Below, piece after piece: positions 55,098-63,918 of a stretch of DNA of 64,000 bases. The first letter of the stretch is position 1. Each line of letters starts with the position of its first letter. The stretch covers positions 1 through 64,000 of the forward strand of contig NZ_QPIX01000009.1 of NCBI RefSeq assembly GCF_003337715.1. The letters run 5' to 3'. Below the pieces are notes generated by a model that worked only from the letters and a program-made list of their open reading frames with translations, had not been told where the DNA came from and did not search any database. Made by a program: the position numbers and the translations under genes. Source of the stretch: Ciceribacter lividus. GTDB lineage: Bacteria > Pseudomonadota > Alphaproteobacteria > Rhizobiales > Rhizobiaceae.

Positions 55098-55898
55098 TCA
55101 GGCTTTCGGCACCGGCCGGTTGATCACCTCGACCAGAGCCTTCTGGATGTATTCATTGCCGGCAACGACGGTGCCGGTCGAAAGCATCTCGGTTCCGCCG
55201 TCGACGTCACTGCTGAAGCCGCCCGCTTCGCGGATGAGGATCAGGCCGCCTGCGATGTCCCAGGCGTTGAGGTGGGTTTCCCAGTAGCCGTCAAAGCGGC
55301 CCGCCGCGACATAGGCGAGATCGAGGGCCGCAGAGCCCATGCGGCGCACGCCGGAGACTTCGCCCATCACATGCCGGAGTTCGACCAGGAACTTGCCGTG
55401 ATTGCTCTTGCCGAGATGCGGGATCCCGCAGGCGATGACACAGTCGGACAGCGCCTTGCGGGCGGCAACGCGGATACGTCGGTCGTTGAGGAAGGCGCCG
55501 CCGCCGCGCTCGGCGGTGAAGAGCTCGTCAGTCGCCGGATTGAAGACGACACCGGCGACGACTTCGCCGTTGCGTTCGAGCGCGATCGACACGGCGAACT
55601 GCGGAATGCCGTGGAGGAAGTTGGTGGTGCCGTCGAGCGGATCGACGAGCCAGCGATGGGAGCCGTCGGTGCCGATGATCTCCTCGCTCTCCTCGCCGAG
55701 GAAGCCGTAGGTCGGGCGCGCCTTCAACAGCTCTTCCCGGACGATCTTCTCGGCGCGGAAGTCTGCCTGCGAGACGAAGTCACCGGGCCCCTTCACCGAA
55801 ACCTGCAGGTTCTGCACCTCGCCGAAATCGCGTGCCAGCGACTTGCCGGCCTTGAGTGCGGCCTGAACCATGACATTGAGAAGAGCTGAACGGGCCAT
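55098..55898 (-). CDS. suhB: Inositol monophosphatase family protein SuhB
   Basis: This 266-residue Mg-dependent phosphatase has the lithium-sensitive fold: GDFVSQADFRAEKIVREEL, FLGEESEE, the metal site WLVDPLDGTTNFLHG (about 83-97) and WDIAGGLILIREAGG near the C-terminus. SuhB homologues also affect transcription antitermination at rRNA genes in E. coli. It lies upstream of the MotA/MotB-like pair on the same strand with a 101-bp gap. Confidence 0.92.
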   Translation of the reverse strand: MARSALLNVMVQAALKAGKSLARDFGEVQNLQVSVKGPGDFVSQADFRAEKIVREELLKARPTYGFLGEESEEIIGTDGSHRWLVDPLDGTTNFLHGIPQFAVSIALERNGEVVAGVVFNPATDELFTAERGGGAFLNDRRIRVAARKALSDCVIACGIPHLGKSNHGKFLVELRHVMGEVSGVRRMGSAALDLAYVAAGRFDGYWETHLNAWDIAGGLILIREAGGFSSDVDGGTEMLSTGTVVAGNEYIQKALVEVINRPVPKA

Positions 55899-56041
55899 TT
55901 CGATATTTTCCCTGAAATCTGCGGCGAGGCGCGCGGCTTCGGTGAGCGGCGGCGCATGAAGGATCGCGGAGCCGGTTCAAGACCACAAAAATCGCCCGAA
56001 TTCAAGGGGCTTTGCCTGTCTTCTCGGGCAAGCGGCGGCCT

Positions 56042-57310
56042 TCAGGAGACAGGCGGCACGAGAGTGACCGCCAAAGCGGCAAGCGAGGCAAGGATCGACG
56101 CACCCCAGACATGCAGGCTGAAAGCCCGGCCGGTAAGGGCCGAGGCATAGACCGCCTTGGCGGCAATGTTGGCGAACACTGCGATGCCAATCGCCTCCAC
56201 GGCCGTCTCCCGGGTAAGCGTCGGAAGCATGCCGGCGACCGCAACGGTCGCGGCATCGATATCCGCAAGCCCCGACAACCCTGCCGCAAGGATGAGGCCG
56301 GTCGCGCCGAAATAGGTTGCCGCGGCGCGCGCCAGAAAGGCGACGATCACGAGAAGCAGCGCCATCTTGGCGACCGCCGAAAGCTCGAACGGGTTCTGCG
56401 GCATGCGCGCACCGTCGCTCGGCGACGCGCGAGCGGCAAGCAGGAGTGCGTAAGCGGTCATCACGGAACCGCCCGCGGCGAGCGGCGGCAAGAGCGATGG
56501 CAGCAGCGAGGCGGCAAGCGTTCCGACGAGAAAGGCGGTACGGACAAGCGAAACCGCGCCGGCGGCAATGGCGCCGGCAGCGAGCGTGCGGCTGGATTCT
56601 TCGTCACGAGCCTGCCTGGCAAACGCGATCGTGGTGCCCGTCGACGAGACGAGACCACCGATGGCGCCGGCCAGCAGATCGCCGCGCGAGGGACCGAGAA
56701 TGCGCACCGCCACGTAGCCGACGAAGGAAATCGAGGCGAGCATGATGGCGACCAGGACGAGACTTGCCGGAGAGACGCCGCCGAACGGCCCGATCGGCTC
56801 TTCCGGAATGACCGGCAGGAGAACGAAGGTCATCGCAAGCAGGATCACCGCGGAACGCAATTCGACCCATTGCAGGCGCTGGATCGCCTGGTGGAGAAAC
56901 TGCTTGGCGGCGAGGATCGCAAGCAGCGCGACTCCGCCGGCCGAGGCGAGCGTCATGTCGCCGAGGACGGCGACGACGCCGAGGCCGAAGGTGAGCATGG
57001 CCGCGACAACCGAGGTGACGCTGAAGGACTTCGAGGCGATCGCCTCGCGCAGTTCGAAGACGGCAACCACGAGCGTCATCGCAACCAGGAAGCCCGTGAC
57101 GGCGATTCCCGATCCGGCAACACCCGGGGAAAGGTACTTCTCGACGAGGCCGGCGACGCCGCCGGTCATGCCGATCATCGTGAAGGTGCGGATGCCGGCT
57201 GCCCGGGCACCTTCCGGCTCGTCCTTGGCGCGCCAGTGGCGCTCGACGCCGACCGCCGCCCCGATCGCGATCGCCAGTCCAAGCCGCTGATAGAGTTCGA
57301 TCTCGTCCAT
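56042..57310 (-). CDS. MgtC/SapB-type membrane protein with DUF4010 domain
   Basis: The ATG at 57310 (MDEIELYQRLGLAIAIGAAV) has GGGGGAG upstream and gives 422 residues. The first 140 residues match the MgtC/SapB membrane domain (GVERHWRAKDEPEGARAAGI). The rest is the polytopic DUF4010 domain, ending LASLAALAVTLVPPVS, with about 12 hydrophobic segments in total. MgtC relates to Mg homeostasis and virulence, but the two-domain proteins are uncharacterised. Confidence 0.85.
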   Translation of the reverse strand: MDEIELYQRLGLAIAIGAAVGVERHWRAKDEPEGARAAGIRTFTMIGMTGGVAGLVEKYLSPGVAGSGIAVTGFLVAMTLVVAVFELREAIASKSFSVTSVVAAMLTFGLGVVAVLGDMTLASAGGVALLAILAAKQFLHQAIQRLQWVELRSAVILLAMTFVLLPVIPEEPIGPFGGVSPASLVLVAIMLASISFVGYVAVRILGPSRGDLLAGAIGGLVSSTGTTIAFARQARDEESSRTLAAGAIAAGAVSLVRTAFLVGTLAASLLPSLLPPLAAGGSVMTAYALLLAARASPSDGARMPQNPFELSAVAKMALLLVIVAFLARAAATYFGATGLILAAGLSGLADIDAATVAVAGMLPTLTRETAVEAIGIAVFANIAAKAVYASALTGRAFSLHVWGASILASLAALAVTLVPPVS

Positions 57311-57427
57311 CCACTCCCCCCGGCAGCGATGACGCGCCCGTCCGATTCGGAATGTTCGCATTCCGCCGCGGAGACCGCCAGAGAAAATGTCCGAATCCGC
57401 GCCCGCAGAGTGGGCTCGACCGGACGC

Positions 57428-58534
57428 TCAGCCGCGCCGGAACTTGTTCGCCGCCTCGATCGCCTTCTTCTGCTGCTCGTCGGTGAGGCCGAGATAGAAG
57501 TCCTCGAGCGCAGGGTCCTTGAGCCCGGCGCGGCGCGACAGCACGTACCACTTCGCCGCCTCGACCGGGTCGGGACGTGTGCCGAGCGCGTTGACGTAAA
57601 GATGGGCGAGACGGTTCTGTGCGACCACGTTGCCGCGCTTCGCGGCGAGACTCAGCCAGCGGAAGCCCTCGTCGTAGTTGCGCTCGCCGCCGATGCCGTT
57701 CACCAGCCAGATCCCCATGTCGAGCTGGGCGGTGTCGAAGCCGGCGCGCGCCGCCCTCAGCAGCCAGTAACGGGCCTTCGACTTCTTTTCCTCTGGAACA
57801 TCCCTGAGGGCGTTGTACACCTGCGCGACAGCGTATTGCGCGTCGGCGATCCCCTGTTCGGCGGATTTTTCGTAGAAGGGCAGCGCAAGCTTGAGCCCCT
57901 TCTCTCCGGGATTGTCTGAGACGAGCGTCTGCGCCCAGTTGAACTGTGCGGAGGCGTTGCCGGCCTCGGCGGCCTTGCGCATGTATTCGTCGGCCTTGGC
58001 CTTGTCGCGCGGGACATCGCGGCCCTCCATGAGGAGCAGCGCATACTTGAACATCGCCGCAGGATCACCGCCTGCCGCCGCCTGCCCGTACCAGAAGGCA
58101 GCGGCCTTCTCGTCGCGCTTCACCCCGAAACCGCGCGAGGTCATCTCGGCGATCAGTGTCTGCGCCGCCGGATCGCCGAGCTGCGCCCGCGGCAGTGCCT
58201 TGTCGATCGCTGTGAGATAGAGCCCGCGCTGGAAAGCGCCGTAGGCGTCGTCGACCGGTCCCTTGTATTCCGGTTCGGGCGGCAGGTCGGGAAGCGGCGC
58301 TCCCATGCGCTCGAAAAGGGTAAGCCCCCTGGCGGAGGAGCCCGCCCCGTCCTTGCCCGCACCGTTGCCGGAGGTCGGGCGGTCGCCGCGCTCCAGCGTG
58401 CCTGCGTCCGCGGGCAGCGGGCGGGTGAGCGCCTCATCCTTGCCCTGCGCCCGCACGGGCGCGGCATGGCCGCTCCAGAGCGCAATGGAGACGGACGAAA
58501 ACAGGATGCCGAGAGAATATCGAATGAACCGCAT
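57428..58534 (-). CDS. Exported Sel1-like repeat protein
   Basis: This 368-residue protein starts at ATG 58534 (MRFIRYSLGILFSSVSIALW), giving a signal peptide cleaved near APVRAQG. At least six Sel1/TPR-like repeats follow from about residue 95, for example AAAFWYGQAAAGGDPAAMFK, ADEYMRKAAEAGNASAQFNW and GFRWLSLAAKRGNVVAQNRL. Such repeats mediate protein contacts in the periplasm. An alternative TTG start at 58546 overlaps the ThiE-like stop. Confidence 0.83.
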   Translation of the reverse strand: MRFIRYSLGILFSSVSIALWSGHAAPVRAQGKDEALTRPLPADAGTLERGDRPTSGNGAGKDGAGSSARGLTLFERMGAPLPDLPPEPEYKGPVDDAYGAFQRGLYLTAIDKALPRAQLGDPAAQTLIAEMTSRGFGVKRDEKAAAFWYGQAAAGGDPAAMFKYALLLMEGRDVPRDKAKADEYMRKAAEAGNASAQFNWAQTLVSDNPGEKGLKLALPFYEKSAEQGIADAQYAVAQVYNALRDVPEEKKSKARYWLLRAARAGFDTAQLDMGIWLVNGIGGERNYDEGFRWLSLAAKRGNVVAQNRLAHLYVNALGTRPDPVEAAKWYVLSRRAGLKDPALEDFYLGLTDEQQKKAIEAANKFRRG

Positions 58535-58542
58535 GACGAGGT

Positions 58543-59196
58543 TCAATCTTCAAACCGTGGCGCTTTTTCGTCAAGGACCGCATTGACCGACGCGACCACG
58601 CTCGCAGCCTGGGCGGGATCGGCAAACACCGCCCTGCCGAGAGCGACGAATTCCACGCCGGTTTCGGCGACGGCGAGCGCCGAGGCGGGATCGTTGCCAC
58701 CCATGACCAGCACGGGAATTTCCACCATGGCCGCCCACCATTCGCCGAGGGCCAGGTTCTTCGAATGCGCCTCCGGCTTGATGTCGCCGTCGAGCCGACC
58801 GAAGAAGATGTAATCCGGCTGCACCTCGCCGATCTCGAGCGCGTGATGGCGATCCATCGCATTGCCGCCACCGACGATCAGCTTCGGCGCGTGCTTCTCC
58901 ACCGCTTCGGCGAGCGCGGCCGCATTGCCGGTGATGTGCAGGCCGTCGGCCTTGACGCGACCGGCGACCCGGCTGTTGTCGACAATGAGCGCAGCAGCAC
59001 CCGCCGCCTGGATGACGGGCACCAGCTTCTCCGCATGCTTCTGGAATGCCGTATCGTCGAGGTCGTATTGCGGCACGATGACGGAGGCGACGTCCCCGCC
59101 CCTCAGCGCGTCACCGACGATGCGGGCCTTTTCCTCCGCATCGGCGATGTCGGGCACGATCAGCACAAGGCGGCAGCGGTCTTCAGGTCCGGTCAT
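58543..59196 (-). CDS. Thiamine phosphate synthase-like protein
   Basis: This 217-residue TIM-barrel protein starts MTGPEDRCRLVLIVPDIADA. It matches the ThiE/TenI family through AALIVDNSRVAGRVKADGLHI, PDYIFFGRL, IPVLVMGGNDPASA and GVEFVALGRAVF. The usual ThiE diphosphate loop is partly altered, so it may be a diverged paralogue rather than the main thiamine enzyme. No other thi genes lie near. The Sel1 protein follows directly. Confidence 0.8.
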   Translation of the reverse strand: MTGPEDRCRLVLIVPDIADAEEKARIVGDALRGGDVASVIVPQYDLDDTAFQKHAEKLVPVIQAAGAAALIVDNSRVAGRVKADGLHITGNAAALAEAVEKHAPKLIVGGGNAMDRHHALEIGEVQPDYIFFGRLDGDIKPEAHSKNLALGEWWAAMVEIPVLVMGGNDPASALAVAETGVEFVALGRAVFADPAQAASVVASVNAVLDEKAPRFED

Positions 59197-59302
59197 CGGT
59201 CAATCCATTTTCGGCGAAATCTGTAGGGGGTGTCGAATTCCACCCTCGTCTTGTTCAAGTGAATCCGATAGACCGGTCTGGCCCAAGGATCAATGGAAAC
59301 AA

Positions 59303-60067
59303 ATGCTGCCCGACATACAGTTCTTCGCCGCCGCGATACCGGCCGTCGCCCTCGTCGGTCTTTCCAAGGGAGGCCTCGGCGGTGCGCTCGCCCTGATCGG
59401 CGTCCCGATGATGGCGCTCGTGGTGCCGCCGCTCCAGGCAGCGGCGATCTTCCTGCCGATCCTGCTCGTCATGGATGCGGTGGCGCTCTGGGCCTGGCGC
59501 AAGCACAACAACCGGCCGACGCTCTTTGCCATGCTGCCGGGCGCGGTCCTCGGCATCGCCGTCGCCTGGGCGACCTCGGCCTATGTCTCGGCGAACGCCA
59601 TGCGCCTCATCCTCGGCGGCATCGCCCTTCTCTTCGCCGTTCGCTACTTCGTCGAAACTTTCGGTCCGCGACGGCACGAGGAGCGGCCGGCCGCGCCCGA
59701 ACGCCCCGTCGCCGGCACCATCTGGGGCAGCCTGTCCGGCTATGCGAGCTTCGTCGCCCATGCCGGCGGCCCGCCCTTCCAGATCTACGTACTGCCCTTG
59801 AAACTCGACCCGCTGACCTATACCGGCACCAGCACGCGCTTCTTCGCGATCGTCAACGCCATCAAGGTCATCCCGTATTTTGCGCTCGGCAACCTCGACA
59901 GCACCAACCTCACCCTGTCGGCCACACTACTGCCGGTCGCCCTCGTCTCGACGCTGATCGGCGCCCGCATCGTCCGCTACCTGAAGCCCGCGGTGTTCTA
60001 CCCGCTGATGTATGGGATGGTGCTGGTCGCGGCAGGCAAACTCATCTGGGACGGACTGCAGTTCTAG
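59303..60067 (+). CDS. TauE/SafE-family sulfite or anion exporter
   Basis: This 254-residue membrane protein (start MLPDIQFFAAAIPAVALVGL) has 7-8 hydrophobic segments. It carries the family motifs GLSKGGLGGALALIGVPMMA near the N-terminus and SLSGYASFVAHAGGPPFQIY in the middle, an internal duplication typical of TauE/SafE. Such proteins export sulfite, sulfoacetate or other anions. No sulfonate genes are adjacent. Confidence 0.87.
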   Translation: MLPDIQFFAAAIPAVALVGLSKGGLGGALALIGVPMMALVVPPLQAAAIFLPILLVMDAVALWAWRKHNNRPTLFAMLPGAVLGIAVAWATSAYVSANAMRLILGGIALLFAVRYFVETFGPRRHEERPAAPERPVAGTIWGSLSGYASFVAHAGGPPFQIYVLPLKLDPLTYTGTSTRFFAIVNAIKVIPYFALGNLDSTNLTLSATLLPVALVSTLIGARIVRYLKPAVFYPLMYGMVLVAAGKLIWDGLQF

Positions 60068-60147
60068 GCCACCGAGAGCGAGCGCAAGGTTTGCTGCACT
60101 GCACATCTTGTCTTGCCCGACGGCCCCACTTGCCGTAGGTTGACGCC

Positions 60148-60408
60148 ATGTCGAACTCGGATCCTTTTGCAGCGATTGCCGACCCGAACCGGCGCCATCT
60201 CCTGGAGGAGCTTCGCCGAGCCCCCAGGACCGTCAACGATCTTGCCAAGGGCCTGCCGATCAGCCGGCCGGCCGTCTCCCAGCACCTGAAGGCCCTGCTG
60301 GACTGTGACCTCGTGACCGTCACCGCATCCGGCACCAGGCGTATCTACTCGGTGAACATTCCGGGCTTCAACCGGATGAACCTCTGGCTCGACCAGTTCT
60401 GGAACTGA
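60148..60408 (+). CDS. ArsR-family transcriptional regulator
   Basis: This 86-residue single winged helix (MSNSDPFAAIADPNRRHLLE, then VNDLAKGLPISRPAVSQHLK and ALLDCDLVTVTASGTRRIYS) lacks cysteines for metal sensing, so it is of the non-metal ArsR group. It is 80 bp after the exporter. The target is unknown. Confidence 0.9.
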   Translation: MSNSDPFAAIADPNRRHLLEELRRAPRTVNDLAKGLPISRPAVSQHLKALLDCDLVTVTASGTRRIYSVNIPGFNRMNLWLDQFWN

Positions 60409-60487
60409 CACCCGGTCCCCGTCCTTCGCAGTCGTTTGCCCTCGCCTCGCGCGTGTCGCCTTCCGGCAATACCTCTGACAACGAAAA

Positions 60488-60516
60488 GCCCCGAAAACCG
60501 CTCTGGTTTCCGGGGC
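60488..60516 (-). terminator. Terminator of the minus-strand YdcH gene
   Basis: GCCCCGAAAACC and its near complement GGTTTCCGGGGC form a hairpin with one mismatch. On the minus strand it is followed by TTTTCGT. Confidence 0.7.
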
Positions 60517-60589
60517 ATATAAGGATGATCGGAGAATTGTCTCTCAGCCGGGGCGGGTCCGACGGCCCACCCGGCGGGAACGAGAAATG

Positions 60590-60766
60590 TCAGTGTCGGG
60601 TGGACGACCTCAGACGTTCGATCTCGTCCTTGATGCGCAGCTTGTGCCGCTTGATCTCTGCGATTTCCTTGTCATCGACGGAGGGAGATGTAAGAGCAGT
60701 ATGAAGCCTCTCCTCAAGGGCTCCGTGCTTCTTTTCGAGCGATTCAAGATGAGCCTGAATGGTCAT
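60590..60766 (-). CDS. YdcH-family (DUF465) small protein
   Basis: This 58-residue helical protein starts at ATG 60766 with AAGGA upstream (MTIQAHLESLEKKHGALEER). The C-terminal EIAEIKRHKLRIKDEIERLR is the YdcH signature. It is divergent from a second YdcH gene at 60996. Function is unknown. Confidence 0.85.
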   Translation of the reverse strand: MTIQAHLESLEKKHGALEERLHTALTSPSVDDKEIAEIKRHKLRIKDEIERLRSSTRH

Positions 60767-60995
60767 TTGATGCGTCCTTCCTTTCGCCTGCCTCCAGCCG
60801 TCCACCGCTGGGGCCTCAGGCATTACGACAGCAGTGTGACACGAAGAATGTGTTTTGTCGAAGGCCAAAGCAGCGACTCCTCGCCGCAATTTCCGGATTA
60901 AGGATAACTTCCCGTTACCTGCATTTGGTGATAGGAGCTTGCGCGAATCTTCGGCGCAATCGACAAAGATACGAAGACGACATGGGGACACGAAC

Positions 60996-61199
60996 ATGCC
61001 CGATCAGGAACAGGCGGACATCAGGCTTCAGCTGGCAAGACTCCGCCAGGAGCATGAGGACTACGACGTTGCGATCAACGCGATGACGGCGACCGGATGC
61101 GACGTCCTGCGCATCCAGCGCATGAAGAAGAAGAAGCTTGTGATCAAGGACCGGATGAGCAAGCTCGAAGACCAGATCATTCCCAATATCATCGCCTGA
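60996..61199 (+). CDS. YdcH-family (DUF465) small protein, second copy
   Basis: This 67-residue protein starts at ATG 60996 ([20 protein letters not shown]) with GGGGA upstream. The C-terminal [20 protein letters not shown] matches DUF465. It stops 17 bp before purE and may be co-transcribed with it. It is only distantly similar to the divergent copy. Confidence 0.85.
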   Translation: MPDQEQADIRLQLARLRQEHEDYDVAINAMTATGCDVLRIQRMKKKKLVIKDRMSKLEDQIIPNIIA

Positions 61200-61216
61200 G
61201 AGAAAGGGCCACGACG

Positions 61217-61714
61217 ATGACCGAGGAGCGCCCTCCCGTCGCCATCATCATGGGAAGCCAATCCGACTGGGAAACCATGAAGAATGCCGCCGACACGCTG
61301 GACGCGCTCGGCGTCAGTTACGAGGCCCGCATCATCTCCGCTCACCGAACGCCGGACCGGCTGGTCGCCTTCGCCAAGGGTGCGCGTGACGAAGGGTTCA
61401 AGGTCATCATTGCAGGTGCCGGCGGCGCAGCACACCTGCCCGGCATGGCCGCGGCGATGACGCCGCTGCCCGTCTTCGGGGTTCCGGTCCAGTCGCGAGC
61501 CCTTTCCGGACAGGACAGCCTGCTGTCGATCGTCCAGATGCCGGCGGGCATCCCCGTCGGCACGCTCGCGATCGGCAGGGCCGGCGCGGTGAACGCCGCG
61601 CTGCTCGCCGCCGCCGTGCTGGCGCTCTTTGACGAAGATCTCGCCGACCGGCTCGACGAATGGCGCGAACGCCAGACCGCCACGGTCGCCGAATACCCCA
61701 TGGACGAAGCATGA
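61217..61714 (+). CDS. purE: N5-carboxyaminoimidazole ribonucleotide mutase PurE
   Basis: PurE carries out the mutase step N5-CAIR to CAIR in purine synthesis. The 165-residue protein has [13 protein letters not shown] (about 13-25), [12 protein letters not shown] and [20 protein letters not shown], the class I PurE motifs. Its stop overlaps the purK start as ATGA, coupling the pair. Confidence 0.96.
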   Translation: MTEERPPVAIIMGSQSDWETMKNAADTLDALGVSYEARIISAHRTPDRLVAFAKGARDEGFKVIIAGAGGAAHLPGMAAAMTPLPVFGVPVQSRALSGQDSLLSIVQMPAGIPVGTLAIGRAGAVNAALLAAAVLALFDEDLADRLDEWRERQTATVAEYPMDEA

Positions 61715-62778
61715 GCGCCCGCACCATCGGCATCATCGGCGGCGGCCAGCTCGGCCGGATGCTGGCCATTGCCGCCTCCCGCCTGAATTTCCGCACGATC
61801 ATCCTCGAACCGCAGGCGGACTGTCCGGCCGCGCAGCTGGCAAACCGCCAGATCACGGCCGCCTATGCCGATCCGGTGGCGCTCGCCGAGCTTGCGGCCG
61901 ATTGCGACATCGTCACCTACGAATTCGAGAACGTTCCGGTCGAGGCCGCCGAGATGCTGGCCCGCAACGTTCCGGTCTATCCGCCGCCGAAGGCGCTCGA
62001 AGTGGCGCAGGACCGGCTGACGGAGAAGCGGTTCCTGAACGGCTGCGGTATCCCGACCGCGCGGTTCCATGCCGTCGACGATCAGGCGCAGCTCGAGGCG
62101 GCGCTTGCCGATTTCGGCGGATGCGGCGTCCTGAAGACCCGCCGCCTCGGCTATGACGGCAAGGGCCAGCGCGTCTTCCGTTCGGCGGACGAAAGCCCCG
62201 CCGGCGCCTTCGAAGCCTTGGGCGGCGTGCCGCTGATCCTCGAAAGCTTCGTTCCCTTCGAGCGCGAAATCTCGATCATCGCCGCCCGCGGGACTGACGG
62301 TGCGGTCGCCTGCTACGATCCGGCGGAGAACGTCCATCGTGACGGCATTCTCGACACCTCGACGCTGCCCGCCCGTATTTCCGACGCTACGGCGCAGGCC
62401 GCCCGCGACGCCGCGAAGAAGCTCCTCGATGCGCTGAACTATGTCGGCGTTGTCGGAATCGAGTTCTTCGTCCTGCCGGACGGCAGCCTCGTCGCCAACG
62501 AGATCGCGCCGAGGGTGCACAATTCCGGCCACTGGACGGAGGCGGCCTGCGTCGTCTCGCAGTTCGAGCAGCATATCCGGGCGATCGCCTCCCTGCCGCT
62601 CGGCGATCCTCGCCGCCACTCGGACTGCGTGATGACCAACCTCATCGGCGACGACATCCTGCAGGTACCCGACTGGCTTTCGCGCCCCGACGTGCTCGTC
62701 CATCTCTACGGAAAGACCGAGTCGCGGCCCGGCCGGAAGATGGGACACGTCACCGAATTGACGGCCGGACGCCGCTGA
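61711..62778 (+). CDS. purK: N5-carboxyaminoimidazole ribonucleotide synthase PurK
   Basis: PurK is an ATP-grasp enzyme that makes N5-CAIR from AIR, bicarbonate and ATP, feeding PurE. The 355-residue protein starts [20 protein letters not shown]. It has the [11 protein letters not shown] lysine loop, [15 protein letters not shown], and the C-terminal ATP-grasp [20 protein letters not shown] followed by NSGHWT. A terminator follows before rpmJ. Confidence 0.96.
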   Translation: MSARTIGIIGGGQLGRMLAIAASRLNFRTIILEPQADCPAAQLANRQITAAYADPVALAELAADCDIVTYEFENVPVEAAEMLARNVPVYPPPKALEVAQDRLTEKRFLNGCGIPTARFHAVDDQAQLEAALADFGGCGVLKTRRLGYDGKGQRVFRSADESPAGAFEALGGVPLILESFVPFEREISIIAARGTDGAVACYDPAENVHRDGILDTSTLPARISDATAQAARDAAKKLLDALNYVGVVGIEFFVLPDGSLVANEIAPRVHNSGHWTEAACVVSQFEQHIRAIASLPLGDPRRHSDCVMTNLIGDDILQVPDWLSRPDVLVHLYGKTESRPGRKMGHVTELTAGRR

Positions 62779-62826
62779 TAAGGCAGGAAAATCCGGCGCG
62801 GAGCGCTGGAAAACCGGTCCAACCGG

Positions 62827-62855
62827 TTGACACGAAGGGCTTTGTCGGGCTATTG
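62827..62855 (+). promoter_or_regulatory. Putative rpmJ promoter
   Basis: TTGACA (62827-62832) and CTATTG (62850-62855) are 17 bp apart. Transcription would begin about 62862, just before a terminator-like hairpin at 62874-62895 and about 90 bases before rpmJ. Confidence 0.45.
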
Positions 62856-62873
62856 GCCACCAACCCTAAAGGA

Positions 62874-62895
62874 GCGCGCCCCGCGGCGCGCTTTT
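62874..62895 (+). terminator. Hairpin terminator between purK and rpmJ
   Basis: GCGCGCC (62874-62880) pairs with GGCGCGC (62885-62891) around CCGC, followed by TTTT. It can end the purEK transcript, or act as an attenuator if the upstream promoter is the rpmJ promoter. Confidence 0.65.
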
Positions 62896-62954
62896 GATTG
62901 TTGAAGACAACGGGCGAATCGAAAGTTCCCCGGCAACCGTTGCGGATCAGGAAA

Positions 62955-63080
62955 ATGAAGATCAAGAATTCGCTGAAAGCGCTCAAGGCCCGTCATCGCG
63001 ATAACCGTCTGGTTCGCCGCAAGGGTCGCGTCTACATCATCAACAAGCAGAACCCGCGCTTCAAGGCCCGCCAGGGCTGA
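62955..63080 (+). CDS. rpmJ: 50S ribosomal protein L36 (zinc-independent form)
   Basis: This 41-residue basic protein starts at ATG 62955 ([20 protein letters not shown]) and ends [12 protein letters not shown]. It matches the alphaproteobacterial, cysteine-free form of L36. AGGA lies just upstream. An upstream in-frame start at 62898 is unlikely given the conserved N-terminus. Confidence 0.96.
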   Translation: MKIKNSLKALKARHRDNRLVRRKGRVYIINKQNPRFKARQG

Positions 63081-63206
63081 TCTGCGGGACGCGTCGCCGT
63101 CGCATGCCATCACCCGGGTTTGCCGGGTTGGATGGAGAGAAGCGACGACTGCGGCCTTCTCTTGATTTTGATTTGAAACATAGCGCAGGCGGTCTATCAT
63201 AACCGC

Positions 63207-63818
63207 ATGCGCTATTTTCGTTGCACGCTCATGATTGTGGGCCTCCTTGTCGCCTGCGGTCCGGCCCTCTCCCAGGACATCGGCCCCACCTCCACGGAGA
63301 ACGCGGCGACCGAGGCGCAGACGCTCGGTGACGAGTCGGTGAAGGACATCCAGTCGCTCCTGACCGACCTCAAGAGAGAGCGTGACCCGGAAGCGGCGAG
63401 CGAAATCGCCGCGGAGATCACCACCCACTGGAACACCTCCGGCAGCCCGACCATCGACCTCCTGATGCAGTGGGCGTCCGAAGCAATCAAGGAGAAGCGC
63501 AATCCGGCCGCGCTCGACTTCCTCGACCAGGCGATCACGCTGAAGCCGGACTTCGTCGGCGCATGGAACCAGCGCGCCACGCTCCACTACACCATGAACA
63601 ACTACAGCAAGGCGATGTCCGACATCGAGCATGTACTGGCGATCGAGCCGCGCCACTTCGGAGCGCTCGCCGGCATGGCCGCGATCCTTGCCGAGCGTGG
63701 CCGGGAGGAAATGTCGCTGAAGGCGTGGGAACGTTACCTCGAGATCTATCCGACCGACCGCGAAGCGCAGGACCTGGTAACGAAGCTCTCGGAGAAGCTC
63801 GCCGGCAGCCGAACGTGA
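63207..63818 (+). CDS. Exported TPR-repeat protein
   Basis: This 203-residue protein has an N-terminal signal sequence (MRYFRCTLMIVGLLVACGPA); the C in LVACGP could also suggest a lipoprotein. TPR-like repeats occupy about 95-190 (PAALDFLDQAITLKPDFVGA, YSKAMSDIEHVLAIEPRHFG and SLKAWERYLEIYPTDREAQD). The partner is unknown. Confidence 0.83.
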   Translation: MRYFRCTLMIVGLLVACGPALSQDIGPTSTENAATEAQTLGDESVKDIQSLLTDLKRERDPEAASEIAAEITTHWNTSGSPTIDLLMQWASEAIKEKRNPAALDFLDQAITLKPDFVGAWNQRATLHYTMNNYSKAMSDIEHVLAIEPRHFGALAGMAAILAERGREEMSLKAWERYLEIYPTDREAQDLVTKLSEKLAGSRT

Positions 63819-63918
63819 GTGTGCCTGCGTCGATCCGCATGCCCGGCGCCCCCCTGCCGAACCCCCTTTCCTCGATCCACAGCCTCTGACCCGGCCCCGA
63901 ACCTTCCGGATTCGAATC

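Noticed and set aside
55899-56041. Known structured RNA upstream of suhB
   Set aside because: I looked for a terminator-ended hairpin RNA in the gap before suhB and saw no convincing structure.
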